Assembly: GCA_030849075.1 (NCBI GenBank)
Contig: JASAOO010003352.1
Location: 1 to 45,760, forward strand
Length of the DNA stretch: 45,760 nucleotides
Direction of reading: 5' to 3'
Source: Zelonia costaricensis
Taxonomy: Eukaryota; Euglenozoa; Kinetoplastea; Trypanosomatida; Trypanosomatidae
Part shown: positions 26,084-35,651 of the stretch, one piece after another
Numbering within the stretch: the stretch's first letter is position 1
Layout of the letters: each line of letters begins with the position of its first letter
Made by a program: the position numbers and the translations under genes
Notes under the pieces: model-generated
Told to the model about the DNA's origin: nothing
Seen by the model: the letters and a program-made list of their open reading frames with translations, nothing else
The model's database searches: none

Positions 26084-28036
26084 ATGAAGTACTTCGCCGT
26101 CTTCGCGTCCTCGGCGGGTCTCAGCGCCTTCCGCGTGGCCGAGCTGGCGACAGCGGCCGCCACGCTCGGCGTCGACGTCGCCGCCCTCGACGACGCCATT
26201 CCGTGGATGCGCAGCGGCACGCAGGACGGCGCGCAGGGCGAGGATGGCGTGTGGTTCACCGTCTTCGAGTCTGCCGCGACTTATGCCCAGCTGCAAGCGC
26301 TGGCGGAGCGCTGCGTGCTGCTGCGTGCCATCTATGTCCTGTTCGAGTCAACCCCCACGCTGGAGGACCTCTACGCGTGCCTGGACAAGCGCTACCGCGA
26401 GTGCGCCGGCGAGTACGACCAACACCCCCGCAACGCATCAGCGGCAGCGCCATCGCCGTCGCCGCCAACCCTTGCCCATGTCTTCCTTGGCGAGCACGCG
26501 GCGGCGCACATCGAGGGGGCCCCGACCTTCTCGTACCAGGTGGAGACGATTGGGAGGAAGTACACGAGCGAGGCGAAGCGCGACATCGTCGAGGCGGTGC
26601 TGCAGCGCGTGCCGCAGCAGGGAGAGGTGGACTGGCGCACGCCCGGCCGGCGGTACTCTGTCTTCCTCCAGCACGCGGTCGAGAGCGCGCCGCCGGGGGC
26701 GCAGGGGTGGGTGTCGAGCGGGCCCCTCCTGCGCGTGCTGCACGGCTGCCTCCTCGCAGAGTCGCAGCGGAGCGCGCTGCTGGCCACGTACGACCTGCGC
26801 CGTCGGCCGTACATCGGCACGACGTCGATGCCGCCGGAGGAGTCGCTGCTGATGGCGAACCTGGCCGGTGTGCGGCCGGGTCACTACGTCTACGACCCCT
26901 TCTGCGGCACCGGCAGCCTCCTCGTCGCGGCGGCGCACTACGGGGCCCGGACGATCGGGTCCGACGCGGACGGCCGCGCGATGCGGGCCGGCACGGAAAA
27001 GGGGAAGACGAGCCCGCAGATGCAGCAGCAGCGCCAGCTCGCCCTCGCGACGTACACGGTGGCGCAGCTGGCGTGTGTGACGCCGGAGGAGCGGGTGTTG
27101 CCGAGCATGCTGACCAACTTCAAGGTGTACGGACTCGCCCCGCCCGACCGGGCCCGTATGAACTTCTCCGCGTGGCCGCACACGTGGCACACTCGCAGCA
27201 CAAACAGCAGCAGCAGCAGCGGTTGTGATGTCGGCATCTTCGATAGCATCATATCCGACCCGCCGTACGGCCTGCGCGAGCCCCGTAAGAAGGTGGAGGC
27301 GGCGTGCAGCGCCAGCGGGGCCTGCGGCGAAGCGTCGGCATCGGTGGCGTCGGCGACTGCGCCGTCGGCCGCCTCCTCTCTCACCGCCTACGCCACAGAC
27401 GAAGTTGTGCTCGATCTCGTCCTTTTCGCAGCCACACACCTCGTCGTGGGCGGCCGGCTGGCCTTCTGGCACCCCACAACGGACCACTACACCAGCGATG
27501 AGCTCCCCACGCACCCCTCCCTGCGCATCGTCAGCGACGCGGCGCAGCGGGTGTCCCTGAAGGTCGTGCGGCGCCTGGTTGTCATGTGCAAGGTCGCCCC
27601 TGTTCCGCAGCCACCGCCGTCCCGGGCGTCGTGTGCGGCCAAGAGGGCGCCCGATGACCTGCGCACGCTGATGGACGCCACGGAGCTGCCGGACAACCCG
27701 GACTACACGCACTACCGCGCGAAGCGGGAGCGGAAGCGGTTGGCGGCGGCGCAGTACCACGCCGGCCGCTCGTCGACCGCGACGCCGACCTCCATCGAAG
27801 CCGGTGTTCACGCGGACGGAGAAGACGGTGTGGTGCCGGCGGTGACGGTGGCGGCAGCGGGGCCCTCTCGCACGGGTGCGGGGAACCGCCGTGGCCGCAA
27901 GCACGGCCGCCTCGACGGCCAAGACGAGATCGTCGCCAACCGCGCCCGCAACATCCAGATTCGGGAGGCGAAGCAGGCGGCCTCGCACGCGGCCAACGCG
28001 GCGCACAAGTCAGCCGACCCCAGACCCTCGCTCTGA
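26084..28036 (+). CDS. TRM11: tRNA (guanine-N2)-methyltransferase TRM11
   Basis: This 650-residue protein is the catalytic subunit that, with TRM112, makes N2-methylguanosine at position 10 of tRNAs. The N-terminal 200 residues correspond to the NTD/THUMP region (MKYFAVFASSAGLSAFRVAE). The methyltransferase domain has the lead-in RPYIGTTSMPPEESLLMANL (241-260), SAM motif I YDPFCGTGSLLVAAAHYGAR (270-289), IGSDADGRAMRAG, and the catalytic SDPPYGLRE (391-399), typical of N2-guanine enzymes. The family is usually 430-480 residues; the extra length here is Ala/Ser-rich insertions (near 115-130 and 365-380) and a long basic, low-complexity C-terminal tail. Met at 26084 begins the conserved domain, and the upstream extension is pyrimidine-tract translation. 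Confidence 0.93.
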   Translation: MKYFAVFASSAGLSAFRVAELATAAATLGVDVAALDDAIPWMRSGTQDGAQGEDGVWFTVFESAATYAQLQALAERCVLLRAIYVLFESTPTLEDLYACLDKRYRECAGEYDQHPRNASAAAPSPSPPTLAHVFLGEHAAAHIEGAPTFSYQVETIGRKYTSEAKRDIVEAVLQRVPQQGEVDWRTPGRRYSVFLQHAVESAPPGAQGWVSSGPLLRVLHGCLLAESQRSALLATYDLRRRPYIGTTSMPPEESLLMANLAGVRPGHYVYDPFCGTGSLLVAAAHYGARTIGSDADGRAMRAGTEKGKTSPQMQQQRQLALATYTVAQLACVTPEERVLPSMLTNFKVYGLAPPDRARMNFSAWPHTWHTRSTNSSSSSGCDVGIFDSIISDPPYGLREPRKKVEAACSASGACGEASASVASATAPSAASSLTAYATDEVVLDLVLFAATHLVVGGRLAFWHPTTDHYTSDELPTHPSLRIVSDAAQRVSLKVVRRLVVMCKVAPVPQPPPSRASCAAKRAPDDLRTLMDATELPDNPDYTHYRAKRERKRLAAAQYHAGRSSTATPTSIEAGVHADGEDGVVPAVTVAAAGPSRTGAGNRRGRKHGRLDGQDEIVANRARNIQIREAKQAASHAANAAHKSADPRPSL

Positions 28037-28273
28037 GTGTGGCGGTCGAGGCCGTTGTGCCGCCTTGCCCGTGTCGTGGTGTGGAACACAGGCCCTCCGC
28101 CCCGTCCCTCGCCTTCTTGCGCACCTCAGCGTTCTCCATCAGAGACACACGCACGCACAACTCGCGCTCCCCCGCCCCCCTCGCTCCCCCTTCCACCAGA
28201 CCCCGCACATGTGCGACACTTCCAACGTTTAACAGTCCTCCTCATCTAAAGCACAAGACCTCAAAGAACGTCA

Positions 28274-28276
<3 letters not shown>

Positions 28277-28310
<34 letters not shown>
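28277..28310. repeat. (GT)17 microsatellite
   Basis: A perfect dinucleotide run lies about 240 bases after the TRM11 stop and reads GU in the mRNA sense. Confidence 0.9.
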
Positions 28311-28311
<1 letters not shown>

Positions 28312-28383
28312 GACACATTGCGCGATCTTGTGCGGTGCGACCTGCCCCAAACGGGGGGGAGAGAGAGGGAGACGCGCCGGCGC

Positions 28384-28434
28384 CGCGCAGTCCGCACGAC
28401 GGTGTGAGACGGACGCCGGCGTGCGGACTGCGCG
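28384..28434. repeat. Perfect 14-bp inverted repeat, 23-base loop
   Basis: The left arm is cgcgcagtccgcac (28384-28397) and the right arm gtgcggactgcgcg (28421-28434), exact reverse complements with 11 of 14 G-C pairs. It is not low complexity. It would form a strong hairpin in the 3' UTR of TRM11 or the 5' region of the next gene. Confidence 0.85.
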
Positions 28435-28871
28435 CCACTCCGCCCCCCTCCGCCGCCTTCTCCGGCGACAAGGACACCTCAGAAGATGCGCGCTCAAGCC
28501 TTATGTTCGCGGTCGCGGCAAGCGCACCCAAATGCCGACATTGCGAACTCGTTCACCGCTCCCTCTCCCACCCACCTCCGCACGTCACTCCCTCAATCCC
28601 TCCCCCCCCCCTCTTCCGCTCCGCCCATCTACACAACACACACACGCCCATGCATCTCTGCCAGCTTGAGCAGCTGCCTCTTTCCAGTTTTGCCGACTGT
28701 ACACCGCCTCCCTCTCGCTCACTTCCCAGTGCTCTTCCCTGTTCGTTGTTTGTGCGAACCGCGAAGTGTTGTCGTGCCCCCACGCCGCCTCCTCCCTCCC
28801 CACACGAACGCGTCGCAGCCACCCGTGCCCACACACGCGCCCACCCACACACATACACACGCAACTCGGCG

Positions 28872-29189
28872 ATGGAGACCGAGGCGGCCATGGCGCGTGC
28901 GGCACCCAAGGAGGGCCTCTACGGCGCGGCGCTGCTCAGCGATCCCACCGGCAACGCCGAGGGGGAGCATGAGGAGAACGAGGAGACGTGCCAGGTCTTG
29001 ATCCCCCCCACGGCGGACATGGGGGGCGACGAGGAGGAGGTGTGCGGTGTCTGCCTCGAGCCGCCAGGCCCCGGCTCCTTCGTGGAGCTCTGGTGCTGCG
29101 GCAACATCCTCTGCGTCGCCGATGCACAGCAGCTAGGTAAGTGCCCCTTCTGCCGTGAGGAGCCGCTCGTGTGGAACATCACCAAGTAG
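28872..29189 (+). CDS. RING-like mini zinc-finger protein
   Basis: This 105-residue protein has an acidic N-terminal half and a cysteine-rich C-terminal half: CGVC (58-61), CC (75-76), Cys81 and CPFC (91-94), ending in EEPLVWNITK. Spacing resembles a compact RING (C-x2-C ... C-x2-C), but the usual central Cys-His is replaced by CCGNILCVAD, so one ligand pair is atypical. An E3 ligase or protein-binding role is possible but not shown. Met at 28872 follows a CA-rich stretch by about ten bases. A second Met at residue 7 is an alternative. The upstream extension of the frame is low-complexity. Confidence 0.78.
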   Translation: METEAAMARAAPKEGLYGAALLSDPTGNAEGEHEENEETCQVLIPPTADMGGDEEEVCGVCLEPPGPGSFVELWCCGNILCVADAQQLGKCPFCREEPLVWNITK

Positions 29190-30544
29190 AAGCGCGGGTG
29201 ACGGAGCTCTCACGGATGTCGGAGTACACGCGTGCGCCCGTGAGGAGTGGGTGACGTGTGCTGATGAAGCTCCCCCCCCCCTTCCTGGAAGGGTGTCTGC
29301 GTTATGGCCGTCCTGTTTTTTCATCTGTTGTGTTCGACGGAGGATCAGACGAGGACGAGACGCGCTCCGTCATGCTCGCACACAACCGCTTCTGCGCTTT
29401 CGGTGTGTGTGTGGGTGTGGGTGTGTGTCGGTCGGCTGCGCGTGTTTCCCTTTCTCCCTTCCCCCACCACCACCCCTTCTTCTCTTCCTTTCCTTCCTCG
29501 CATTGGCGTGCTTGCTGCCTTCCGCCCCTCCCCCCGCTCCCTTCTCTCGCTGCCCCTTCACACACACACGAGCACACACGCGAGTGTCCTCAGCTTCCCC
29601 CCGCCCCCCCCCGATGATGTGTGCGATTTGTGTTGTTGCGCCTCCCTTCCCTTCAGCTTGCTTTGCCCGCCGTCCGGCCTCCCTCGCCATGCTTGCTTCT
29701 CCTTCGTTCTCTTCAGCTTGCTTTCGTTGTTTATGAGCTGCGTCTATGTGTGTGTGTGCGTGTGTGTGATTCCCTCGTGTCGCTGCGGAAGGCACGTCCA
29801 TGTACAAGGTACGTGCCGGTATGTCGCGTACGTGTGTGTCCGTGTCTGTGTGTGTGTGTCCGTTTGACGGTGCTGAACGGCGTACTTTCCATGTTTCCCT
29901 TGTCTCGTATGTTTGCCGAGTCCCTCTCTTTCGGAGCTCAAACACAACGACAAGACGCGGCTGAACAAGCGAGAGACGGAACGGTGCGCTGATGCCCAGC
30001 GCTGCTCCCCGCCTCTCCGCTCTTTCTCACAGAGGAGGGGGGGGGGCCAAGTCACGCATGCGTGTGGCAGCCGACGACTGCGATTCGTACAGAGCCGCGA
30101 GCGTCTTCCCTCCCCCACCCCCACCCCACCGTCTTCTCTGTGGGGAGAGTGCTTAGGTGGTAAGTCACACCACAGCCACGCCGCGCGCGGCGGAGTACTA
30201 CTGGTGTTACTGCGCAGTGCACGCGTCTGCACACCCGCACACGGCCGCACACGCGAGCATGCAGAGGAGTGACGTTCGCAAGGGCCAGTGCGTGCGACAT
30301 GCGCTGGTGTGCAGGACCGTGTCGTGCACACACACACACCACAAGGGTGGCCTGCCTCTGCGCACGAGCGCGGTGCTCCGCCTTCAACCTTCACTCACTC
30401 CTCCCCATTCCCCCTTCCCTTCTCGGTGCAGAGAACAGAGCTGCACAGTCACGGCACCGCTGCTGCACCCTCCTGCAGACGCACGTCTCCACACACACAC
30501 ACACACACACACATAGGTCCAGAGTGGGTCCCCAAGCGGACGTC
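29190..30544. other. Long intergenic region, GT- and pyrimidine-rich
   Basis: This 1.35-kb spacer has GT tracts at about 29402-29432, 29744-29768 and 29835-29860. The pyrimidine-rich section around 29450-29600 would suit processing signals. Several open frames up to about 190 residues have microsatellite-driven composition and are not accepted as genes. Confidence 0.6.
30490..30513. repeat. (CA)12 microsatellite
   Basis: A perfect run lies about 31 bases before the ATG of the twin CX9C gene, probably within its 5' UTR. Confidence 0.9.
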
Positions 30545-30811
30545 ATGGTCGTCATCAAGGGCGGCGGTCAGACCTACTCGGTCGGCAACGGGCGGCAGAT
30601 GGAGTGGGACGAGGTGCCCGAGTCCTTCAAGAAGAAGCTGGCGGAGCAGAAGGAAATCGAGAAGTGCGTCGACATGCGGGCCAAGGCGCAGCAGTGCATC
30701 AGCGAGCGCGGCTTCTGGGATGCCGACTGCGTCGGCCTCACGGAGGCCTTCCACCTCTGCCAGTCGAACGAACTCACGCGGACGGAGCTGACGCAGCGCA
30801 AGGTCGAGTAG
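30545..30811 (+). CDS. Twin CX9C (CHCH-type) intermembrane-space protein
   Basis: This 88-residue protein has Cys41-x9-Cys51 and Cys62-x9-Cys72 (CVDMRAKAQQC and CVGLTEAFHLC), the twin CX9C coiled-coil-helix-coiled-coil-helix signature. Such proteins are oxidised and trapped in the mitochondrial intermembrane space by MIA40/Erv1, although trypanosomatids are reported to lack MIA40. Members serve in assembly of cytochrome oxidase or as complex I subunits; which applies here cannot be told. There is no presequence, as usual. Upstream in-frame Met codons lie in microsatellite-derived sequence. The ATG at 30545 gives a normal length. Confidence 0.87.
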   Translation: MVVIKGGGQTYSVGNGRQMEWDEVPESFKKKLAEQKEIEKCVDMRAKAQQCISERGFWDADCVGLTEAFHLCQSNELTRTELTQRKVE

Positions 30812-32175
30812 CATGCGACATCCGCGCCACCGTCAACACGGCGCGTTCCGTTCTTTGCGCTTCACAAACACACACGCACCAGCTGCCGCATCCTCTGGAC
30901 CCCTGTACACTGCTGGCACCCGCGCACTCTCCGCGCCTCCATCGGTGTGCGTGTGTATGTGTGCAGCCCGCCCTCCACGTCACCCTCAACGCATCCGTCC
31001 TCCCCCACCCATCGTCCCCCCCCCCCCGCCTCTCACTCCTCATCCCATCCAACAGCACGGGAACGGGCAACGTGTGCAGCAGCGTTCACGTGAGCGGCAC
31101 GGGTGGCCTAAACTCGTCGACCCCGTGCACCCGCTGCGGCGCACTCCTGCGTTGACGGGCGGTGCGCGCTCCCTTCTCCCTTGCACTTGTACCAAGGTAC
31201 CTGCTGCCACATGCTGTGCAGCTTGCACGCCCTCACCCTCCCTCCCTCCCTCCCTCCCACCCCGCCTCACACGCTGCCCTCTCCCCGCCCCCCCCCCTCG
31301 CCCCTCGCCCTCCCATCTTTCCTCGTGCTGATGCGTCACGCACTTTTTCTCTGCGCGCGCCTCTCCCACTTGAGCAGAGCGACACGTCCCCGCATCGCGG
31401 CTCGCTCCACCTCTCCGCCCCGCCCCTTCAAGCCACACTCACACACACGCACGCAAACGCAGCAAACACGTATAGCAGGAACTGCGCTCGTGCAAGACAC
31501 GGTGTCAAGGCAAGCGGCACGCACGACTCTGTTCCCCACCCCACCTCACCCCCTCCACTTCGGGACTCGCCCGCTACCGCACGCGTGGTGGGCCTCCCTC
31601 GACACGTAGGCATTGCCTCTTAGCACCTCTAGTACCCCCCCCCTTTCTTGTGGAGACACACACACACAGCGGCAGAGCGGTACGTGCACGTGCACACATC
31701 CGCACTCTCACCTTCACTACAGCTGCTGCCACCGCTGCTGTTCTACACCGAACGCCCCCGTGTCGTGTGTCGGCCGTTTTCTCTTCGCTTCCTTCGTGAA
31801 CTTACTCTCTCACACGTGGCAGATCGTGGCGCAGCCGCCGCGGCCATCACGAGTCACTGCCAGCCGTGCGTCGACCGTGGCCCCGACGCGCGCCGCTCTG
31901 TTGTCCGTCAGCCTCTTAGCACTCGTTAGCGCATCGCTTTCCCCTCCTCTTCTTCTTCCTAGTGTTTTCCCTGCTGTCTCGCCCTGGTGTGGTGAGTGCG
32001 TAGCGTAGTAGCGTAGTTGCCAGAGCGAACCCCGCGTCGTGCAGCATCGCAGTGCGTCGTCGTCCCTGGTCACACCGCTCGTAGCATTCTCGGTTGCCCC
32101 TGCTTGTCCGTGGCTCTGCCACCCCCCCCCCTCCCCTCCCCTCCCCGCCTCCTCCACTCCCAGCCCGCAACAGCG
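30812..32175. other. Long intergenic region before the complex I 51 kDa gene
   Basis: This 1.36-kb spacer has several C runs (about 31017-31028, 31289-31299) and CA tracts (30864-30878, 31438-31450, 31655-31668). A long pyrimidine tract is at 32122-32160. No credible gene was seen, although open frames of 120-170 low-complexity residues exist. Confidence 0.6.
32122..32163 (+). promoter_or_regulatory. Polypyrimidine tract and AG deciding the NDUFV1 start
   Basis: A 39-base C/T tract broken by one G and one A is followed directly by CAG at 32161-32163, only 12 bases before the ATG at 32176. The in-frame ATG at 32017 lies upstream of this acceptor and would not be in the mRNA. Confidence 0.65.
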
Positions 32176-33624
32176 ATGATGCGGCAGGGCCTGCTGCGCG
32201 GCTCGGCGGTGCTGCTGGACAAGGTGCACGGGCACCTCAAGGACCAGGACCGTATCTTCACGAACCTCTACGAGGACTTCGGCACCGGCATCGCTGCGGC
32301 AGAGCGGCGCGGTGACTGGTACCGCACCAAGGACATCCTGCTCAAGGGACATGACTGGATCGTGAACGAGATGAAGGCGAGCGGGCTGCGCGGTCGCGGC
32401 GGGGCTGGGTTCCCGTCCGGGCTCAAGTGGTCCTTCATGCCCAAGAAGAAGCCGGACGACCGGCCCAGCTACATTGTCGTCAACTGCGATGAGTCGGAGC
32501 CCGGGACGTGCAAGGACCGGGAGATCATGCGCCACGAGCCGCACAAGCTCGTCGAGGGCTCCCTCGTCGCTGGCTTCGCGATGCGGGCGCGCTACGGATA
32601 CATCTACATCCGCGGCGAGTTCTACAACGAGTGGCGCGCCGTCGAGCAGGCAATCCACGAGGCGTACGAGAAGGGCTACCTCGGCAAGAACGCGTGCGGG
32701 AGCGGCTGGGACTTCGACCTGTACACGTACCGCGGCGCCGGCGCTTACATCTGCGGCGAGGAGACGGCGATGATCTCGAGCATTGAGGGCGGCCAAGGCA
32801 AGCCGCGGCTGAAGCCGCCGTTCCCGGCCAACGTCGGCCTCTACGGCTGCCCGACGACGGTGACGAACTGCGAGACGGTGGCGGTGTCCCCGACGATCAT
32901 CCGGCGTGGCCCGCAATGGTTCGCGCAGTTCGGGCGCAAGGGCAACGCCGGCACGAAGCTGTACTCCATCTCCGGCCACGTGAACCGACCGTGCACCGTG
33001 GAGGAGGAGATGAGCATGCCGCTGCGCGAGCTCATCGAGCGCCACGCCGGCGGCATCCGCGGCGGCTGGGACAACCTTCTGTGCGTCATCCCGGGCGGCT
33101 CGTCGTGCCCGCTCATCCCGAAGCACATCTGCGACAACGTGCTCATGGACTACGACGCGCTGCGCGACGCGCAGACTGGACTCGGCACCGCGGCGGTGAT
33201 CGTCATGGACAAGTCGACCGACGTGATCAACGCGATTGAGCGGCTCTCGCAGTTCTACATGCGCGAGTCGTGCGGGCAGTGCACGCCGTGCCGCGAGGGA
33301 AGCCCGTGGCTGGACAAGATGATGAAGCGCTTCGTCAACGGCAACGCCAAGAAGGAGGAGATCTACACAATGTGGGACGTCTCGAAGCAGATGGAGGGCC
33401 GCTCGATCTGCGCCCTCGGCACGGCGGCGGCGTGGCCGGTGCAGGGGCTCATCCGCCACTTTCAGCCGCTCATGGAGGAGCGCATCGAGCGCTTCTGGGA
33501 GGCGAACCCGCACTGGGGACAGCCGGGCTCGCCGTGGCGCCGCTGGAAGACGCACCGCTACTACACGATGCAGAAGGGTGACCGGCTCAACTGGGACGGC
33601 AAGATTGTCCGGAACTGGAACTAG
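32176..33624 (+). CDS. NDUFV1: NADH dehydrogenase 51 kDa subunit (complex I, FMN/NADH-binding)
   Basis: This 482-residue protein is the flavoprotein subunit that oxidises NADH and passes electrons to FMN and the N3 4Fe-4S cluster of mitochondrial complex I. The sequence shows the Gly-rich nucleotide/FMN loop [19 protein letters not shown] (70-88), the FMN site [39 protein letters not shown], and the cluster ligands Cys366, Cys369, Cys372 (CGQCTPC) and Cys412 (SICALG). All expected ligands are present. The N-terminal 30 residues are a short presequence-like stretch. Length is close to the family's 450-480. The final residues [20 protein letters not shown] are a C-terminal extension. Confidence 0.96.
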   Translation: MMRQGLLRGSAVLLDKVHGHLKDQDRIFTNLYEDFGTGIAAAERRGDWYRTKDILLKGHDWIVNEMKASGLRGRGGAGFPSGLKWSFMPKKKPDDRPSYIVVNCDESEPGTCKDREIMRHEPHKLVEGSLVAGFAMRARYGYIYIRGEFYNEWRAVEQAIHEAYEKGYLGKNACGSGWDFDLYTYRGAGAYICGEETAMISSIEGGQGKPRLKPPFPANVGLYGCPTTVTNCETVAVSPTIIRRGPQWFAQFGRKGNAGTKLYSISGHVNRPCTVEEEMSMPLRELIERHAGGIRGGWDNLLCVIPGGSSCPLIPKHICDNVLMDYDALRDAQTGLGTAAVIVMDKSTDVINAIERLSQFYMRESCGQCTPCREGSPWLDKMMKRFVNGNAKKEEIYTMWDVSKQMEGRSICALGTAAAWPVQGLIRHFQPLMEERIERFWEANPHWGQPGSPWRRWKTHRYYTMQKGDRLNWDGKIVRNWN

Positions 33625-33994
33625 TTTTTGCATGCGGCTTGTCCGTCTCTGTGGGTATGTGTGCGTGTGCGTGTGTCTGCGTGTGTCTGCAGGGCGACCG
33701 AGTAGCGCTTGTTACGTCCGTTGCTGAACCGAATGGTGTGTGTTTCGCCGCCCCTTCGTGACAGGCCCCTCTCTTCGCCTCCCCCCCCCCCCTCCCCCCA
33801 ACCCCCCGCCGCCATTCACTCAAGGTGAGCGTACTGGCGCGTTTGTGCTTGAAAGGAAAGGGTAGCAGCACGGCCGGGGCTGTTTAGGTGTGGGGTGGGG
33901 TGCGGTTACGTGTCTTGTGTGCGCCGCGTTGCTTCCCGCGAGGAACTCCTCCTCTGTCTCTCTCACTCCATCTGCCTTTCAATCAGTCAGCATG

Positions 33995-34029
<35 letters not shown>

Positions 34030-34547
34030 TCTTGCACCACGCACCGTGCGCGCGGACCTCTCACGATCAACGCGCATGTTAGCAGGACCGACGCATCGAC
34101 AGCGAGCGAAGGGGGCGTCAGGTCGGGCTCAGCGCGTCGTGGAGTCCGCAAGCAGCACGCGTGGACCTGCCGCAACGAGGAAGGCACACTGGCGCTGCTC
34201 TACCTTCCTGCGCTAACCGAGGCGAATGCGCGCACTCAGCGCACGGCGGCGCTTGCACGGGTCGGTTGCACTGCTCGTGTCTCTCCTGCAGCAGAGACGC
34301 ACCTTTTTTTTCCCCCGCGGTGTCGCCCAGCTTATCGTGCGCTCGTACTCCATCTTCCCTACGCATCCTCCCGCCTACGTCGACGGTGATACACACACAC
34401 ACACACACCGGGTAGCCTTGCCCGCACACTCCACCGCGCACACCTGCCTACCATCGTTTCTCTTTTCCACCACACCGATACACACACGCAGGCCCTTCAT
34501 CCCACACGCTTAAGACGCACCGACACCACCGCACGCCTCTTGCCATC
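33625..34547. other. Intergenic region between NDUFV1 and MST
   Basis: This 0.9-kb spacer has a GT-rich stretch right after the stop (about 33649-33692), a C run (33780-33800), a (GT)14 run at 34002-34029 and CA tracts before the next gene (34388-34408, 34477-34488). No gene was seen. Confidence 0.6.
34002..34029. repeat. (GT)14 microsatellite
   Basis: A perfect GT run lies between the NDUFV1 stop and the MST start, in a stretch with other GT-rich sequence. Confidence 0.9.
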
Positions 34548-35651
34548 ATGTCCGCCCCGGCCGCAACACCCAAGCATCCAGGGAAGGTGTTCGTTGCCGC
34601 TGGTGAGGTGAAGGACCACATTGCCGAGTACCTTGTCGTTGACTGTCGCTACAACCTGAAGGTCAAGAACTTCGGCAGCATCGAGTACGCCAAGGAGCAC
34701 GTGAAGGGCGCCGTGCGCGCCGACGTGGACACGAACCTGTCCAAGCTGAGCCCCGCCACAACCGCCCGCCACCCGCTGCCTCCGTGCGAAGACTTCATCG
34801 CGTGGTGCCTCGCGAACGGCATCGACGGTTCGCTGCCGGTGCTGTGCTACGACGACGACTGCGGCGCGATGGGTGGGTGCCGGCTGTGGTGGATGCTCGA
34901 CTCGCTCGGTGCGGAGGCATACGTAATCAACGGTGGAATCCAGGCATGCCGTGCCGCCGGGATCGAGATGGAGTCCGGCGCACCGGACGCGGCCCCGACC
35001 CCGGCCACGCAGTGGCCCTTCAAGACCGCCTTTGCGCACCACTACCTTGTCAACGAGATTCCAGCGAACGCGATCCTGACAGACGCCCGCGCGGCGGACC
35101 GATTTGCGACGACAGTGCGTCCATACGCCGGGGACGGAATGCCCGGCCACATGGAGGGCGCCCGCAACCTCCCGTACGTCTCGCACCTCGTGGCGTGTGG
35201 TGACGGAAAGGTGCTGCGCGACGACGCGGCGATCCGGCAGAACATTGAGGCCGCCACGGCCGGCGCCGCTGACCTGTCCAGCTGCGTCTTCTCCTGCGGC
35301 AGCGGTCTCAGCGCGTGCATCAACATAGCCCTGGCGCGCCACCTCGGCCTCGGCCACCCGTACCTGTACTGCGGCTCGTGGTCCGAGTACAGCGGGCTGT
35401 TCCGCTTCCCACTCATGCGTGCCATCGTCAACGACCACGGCATGTTCATCCACATGCAGTCGCCGAACCTTGGCGAGAACCCGAGGGCGAACCTCGAGAC
35501 CATGACGCTGCAGGTCGACGGCGCGCCGTGTGCGAGTCCGGATGAGGAGGTGCGCAGCGCTGCGGCCCACCTGCATGCCGGCGAGTCGGCGAAGGTGTAC
35601 TTTAAGAGCGGCCGCGTGGCCACCATCGAGGTGCCCGCGGCAACGCACTGA
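34548..35651 (+). CDS. MST: 3-Mercaptopyruvate sulfurtransferase
   Basis: This 367-residue enzyme transfers sulfur from 3-mercaptopyruvate to thiols or cyanide and supports cysteine and redox metabolism. Two rhodanese domains are present: the inactive N-terminal one (about 15-145, with VVDCRYNLK and GAVRADVD) and the catalytic one (about 160-290) with PGHMEGARNLPY and the active-site loop CGSGLSA, Cys250. The CGSG form separates MST from thiosulfate sulfurtransferase. After GSWSEYSGL the protein continues about 75 residues (from about 293), the C-terminal extension known for Leishmania MST. The N-terminus has no clear presequence, so a cytosolic location is likely. It is the last protein gene of the plus-strand unit. 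Confidence 0.95.
   Translation: MSAPAATPKHPGKVFVAAGEVKDHIAEYLVVDCRYNLKVKNFGSIEYAKEHVKGAVRADVDTNLSKLSPATTARHPLPPCEDFIAWCLANGIDGSLPVLCYDDDCGAMGGCRLWWMLDSLGAEAYVINGGIQACRAAGIEMESGAPDAAPTPATQWPFKTAFAHHYLVNEIPANAILTDARAADRFATTVRPYAGDGMPGHMEGARNLPYVSHLVACGDGKVLRDDAAIRQNIEAATAGAADLSSCVFSCGSGLSACINIALARHLGLGHPYLYCGSWSEYSGLFRFPLMRAIVNDHGMFIHMQSPNLGENPRANLETMTLQVDGAPCASPDEEVRSAAAHLHAGESAKVYFKSGRVATIEVPAATH

Larger units (their letters stand above)
28037..28871. other. Intergenic region with (GT)17 and a perfect inverted repeat
   Basis: This 0.8-kb spacer includes the probable TRM11 3' UTR. A (GT)17 run is at 28277-28310 and a 14-bp perfect inverted repeat at 28384-28434. Pyrimidine-rich sequence and CA tracts (28838-28862) lead up to the next ATG. 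No gene was seen. Confidence 0.6.

Noticed and set aside
29155..29867. Plus-strand frames of about 190 codons after the RING-like gene
   Set aside because: Pro/Ser/Cys/Val-rich translations of pyrimidine and GT tracts; no motif.
31810..33633. Open frame of 607 codons on the minus strand opposite NDUFV1
   Set aside because: Antisense shadow of a fully convincing complex I gene.
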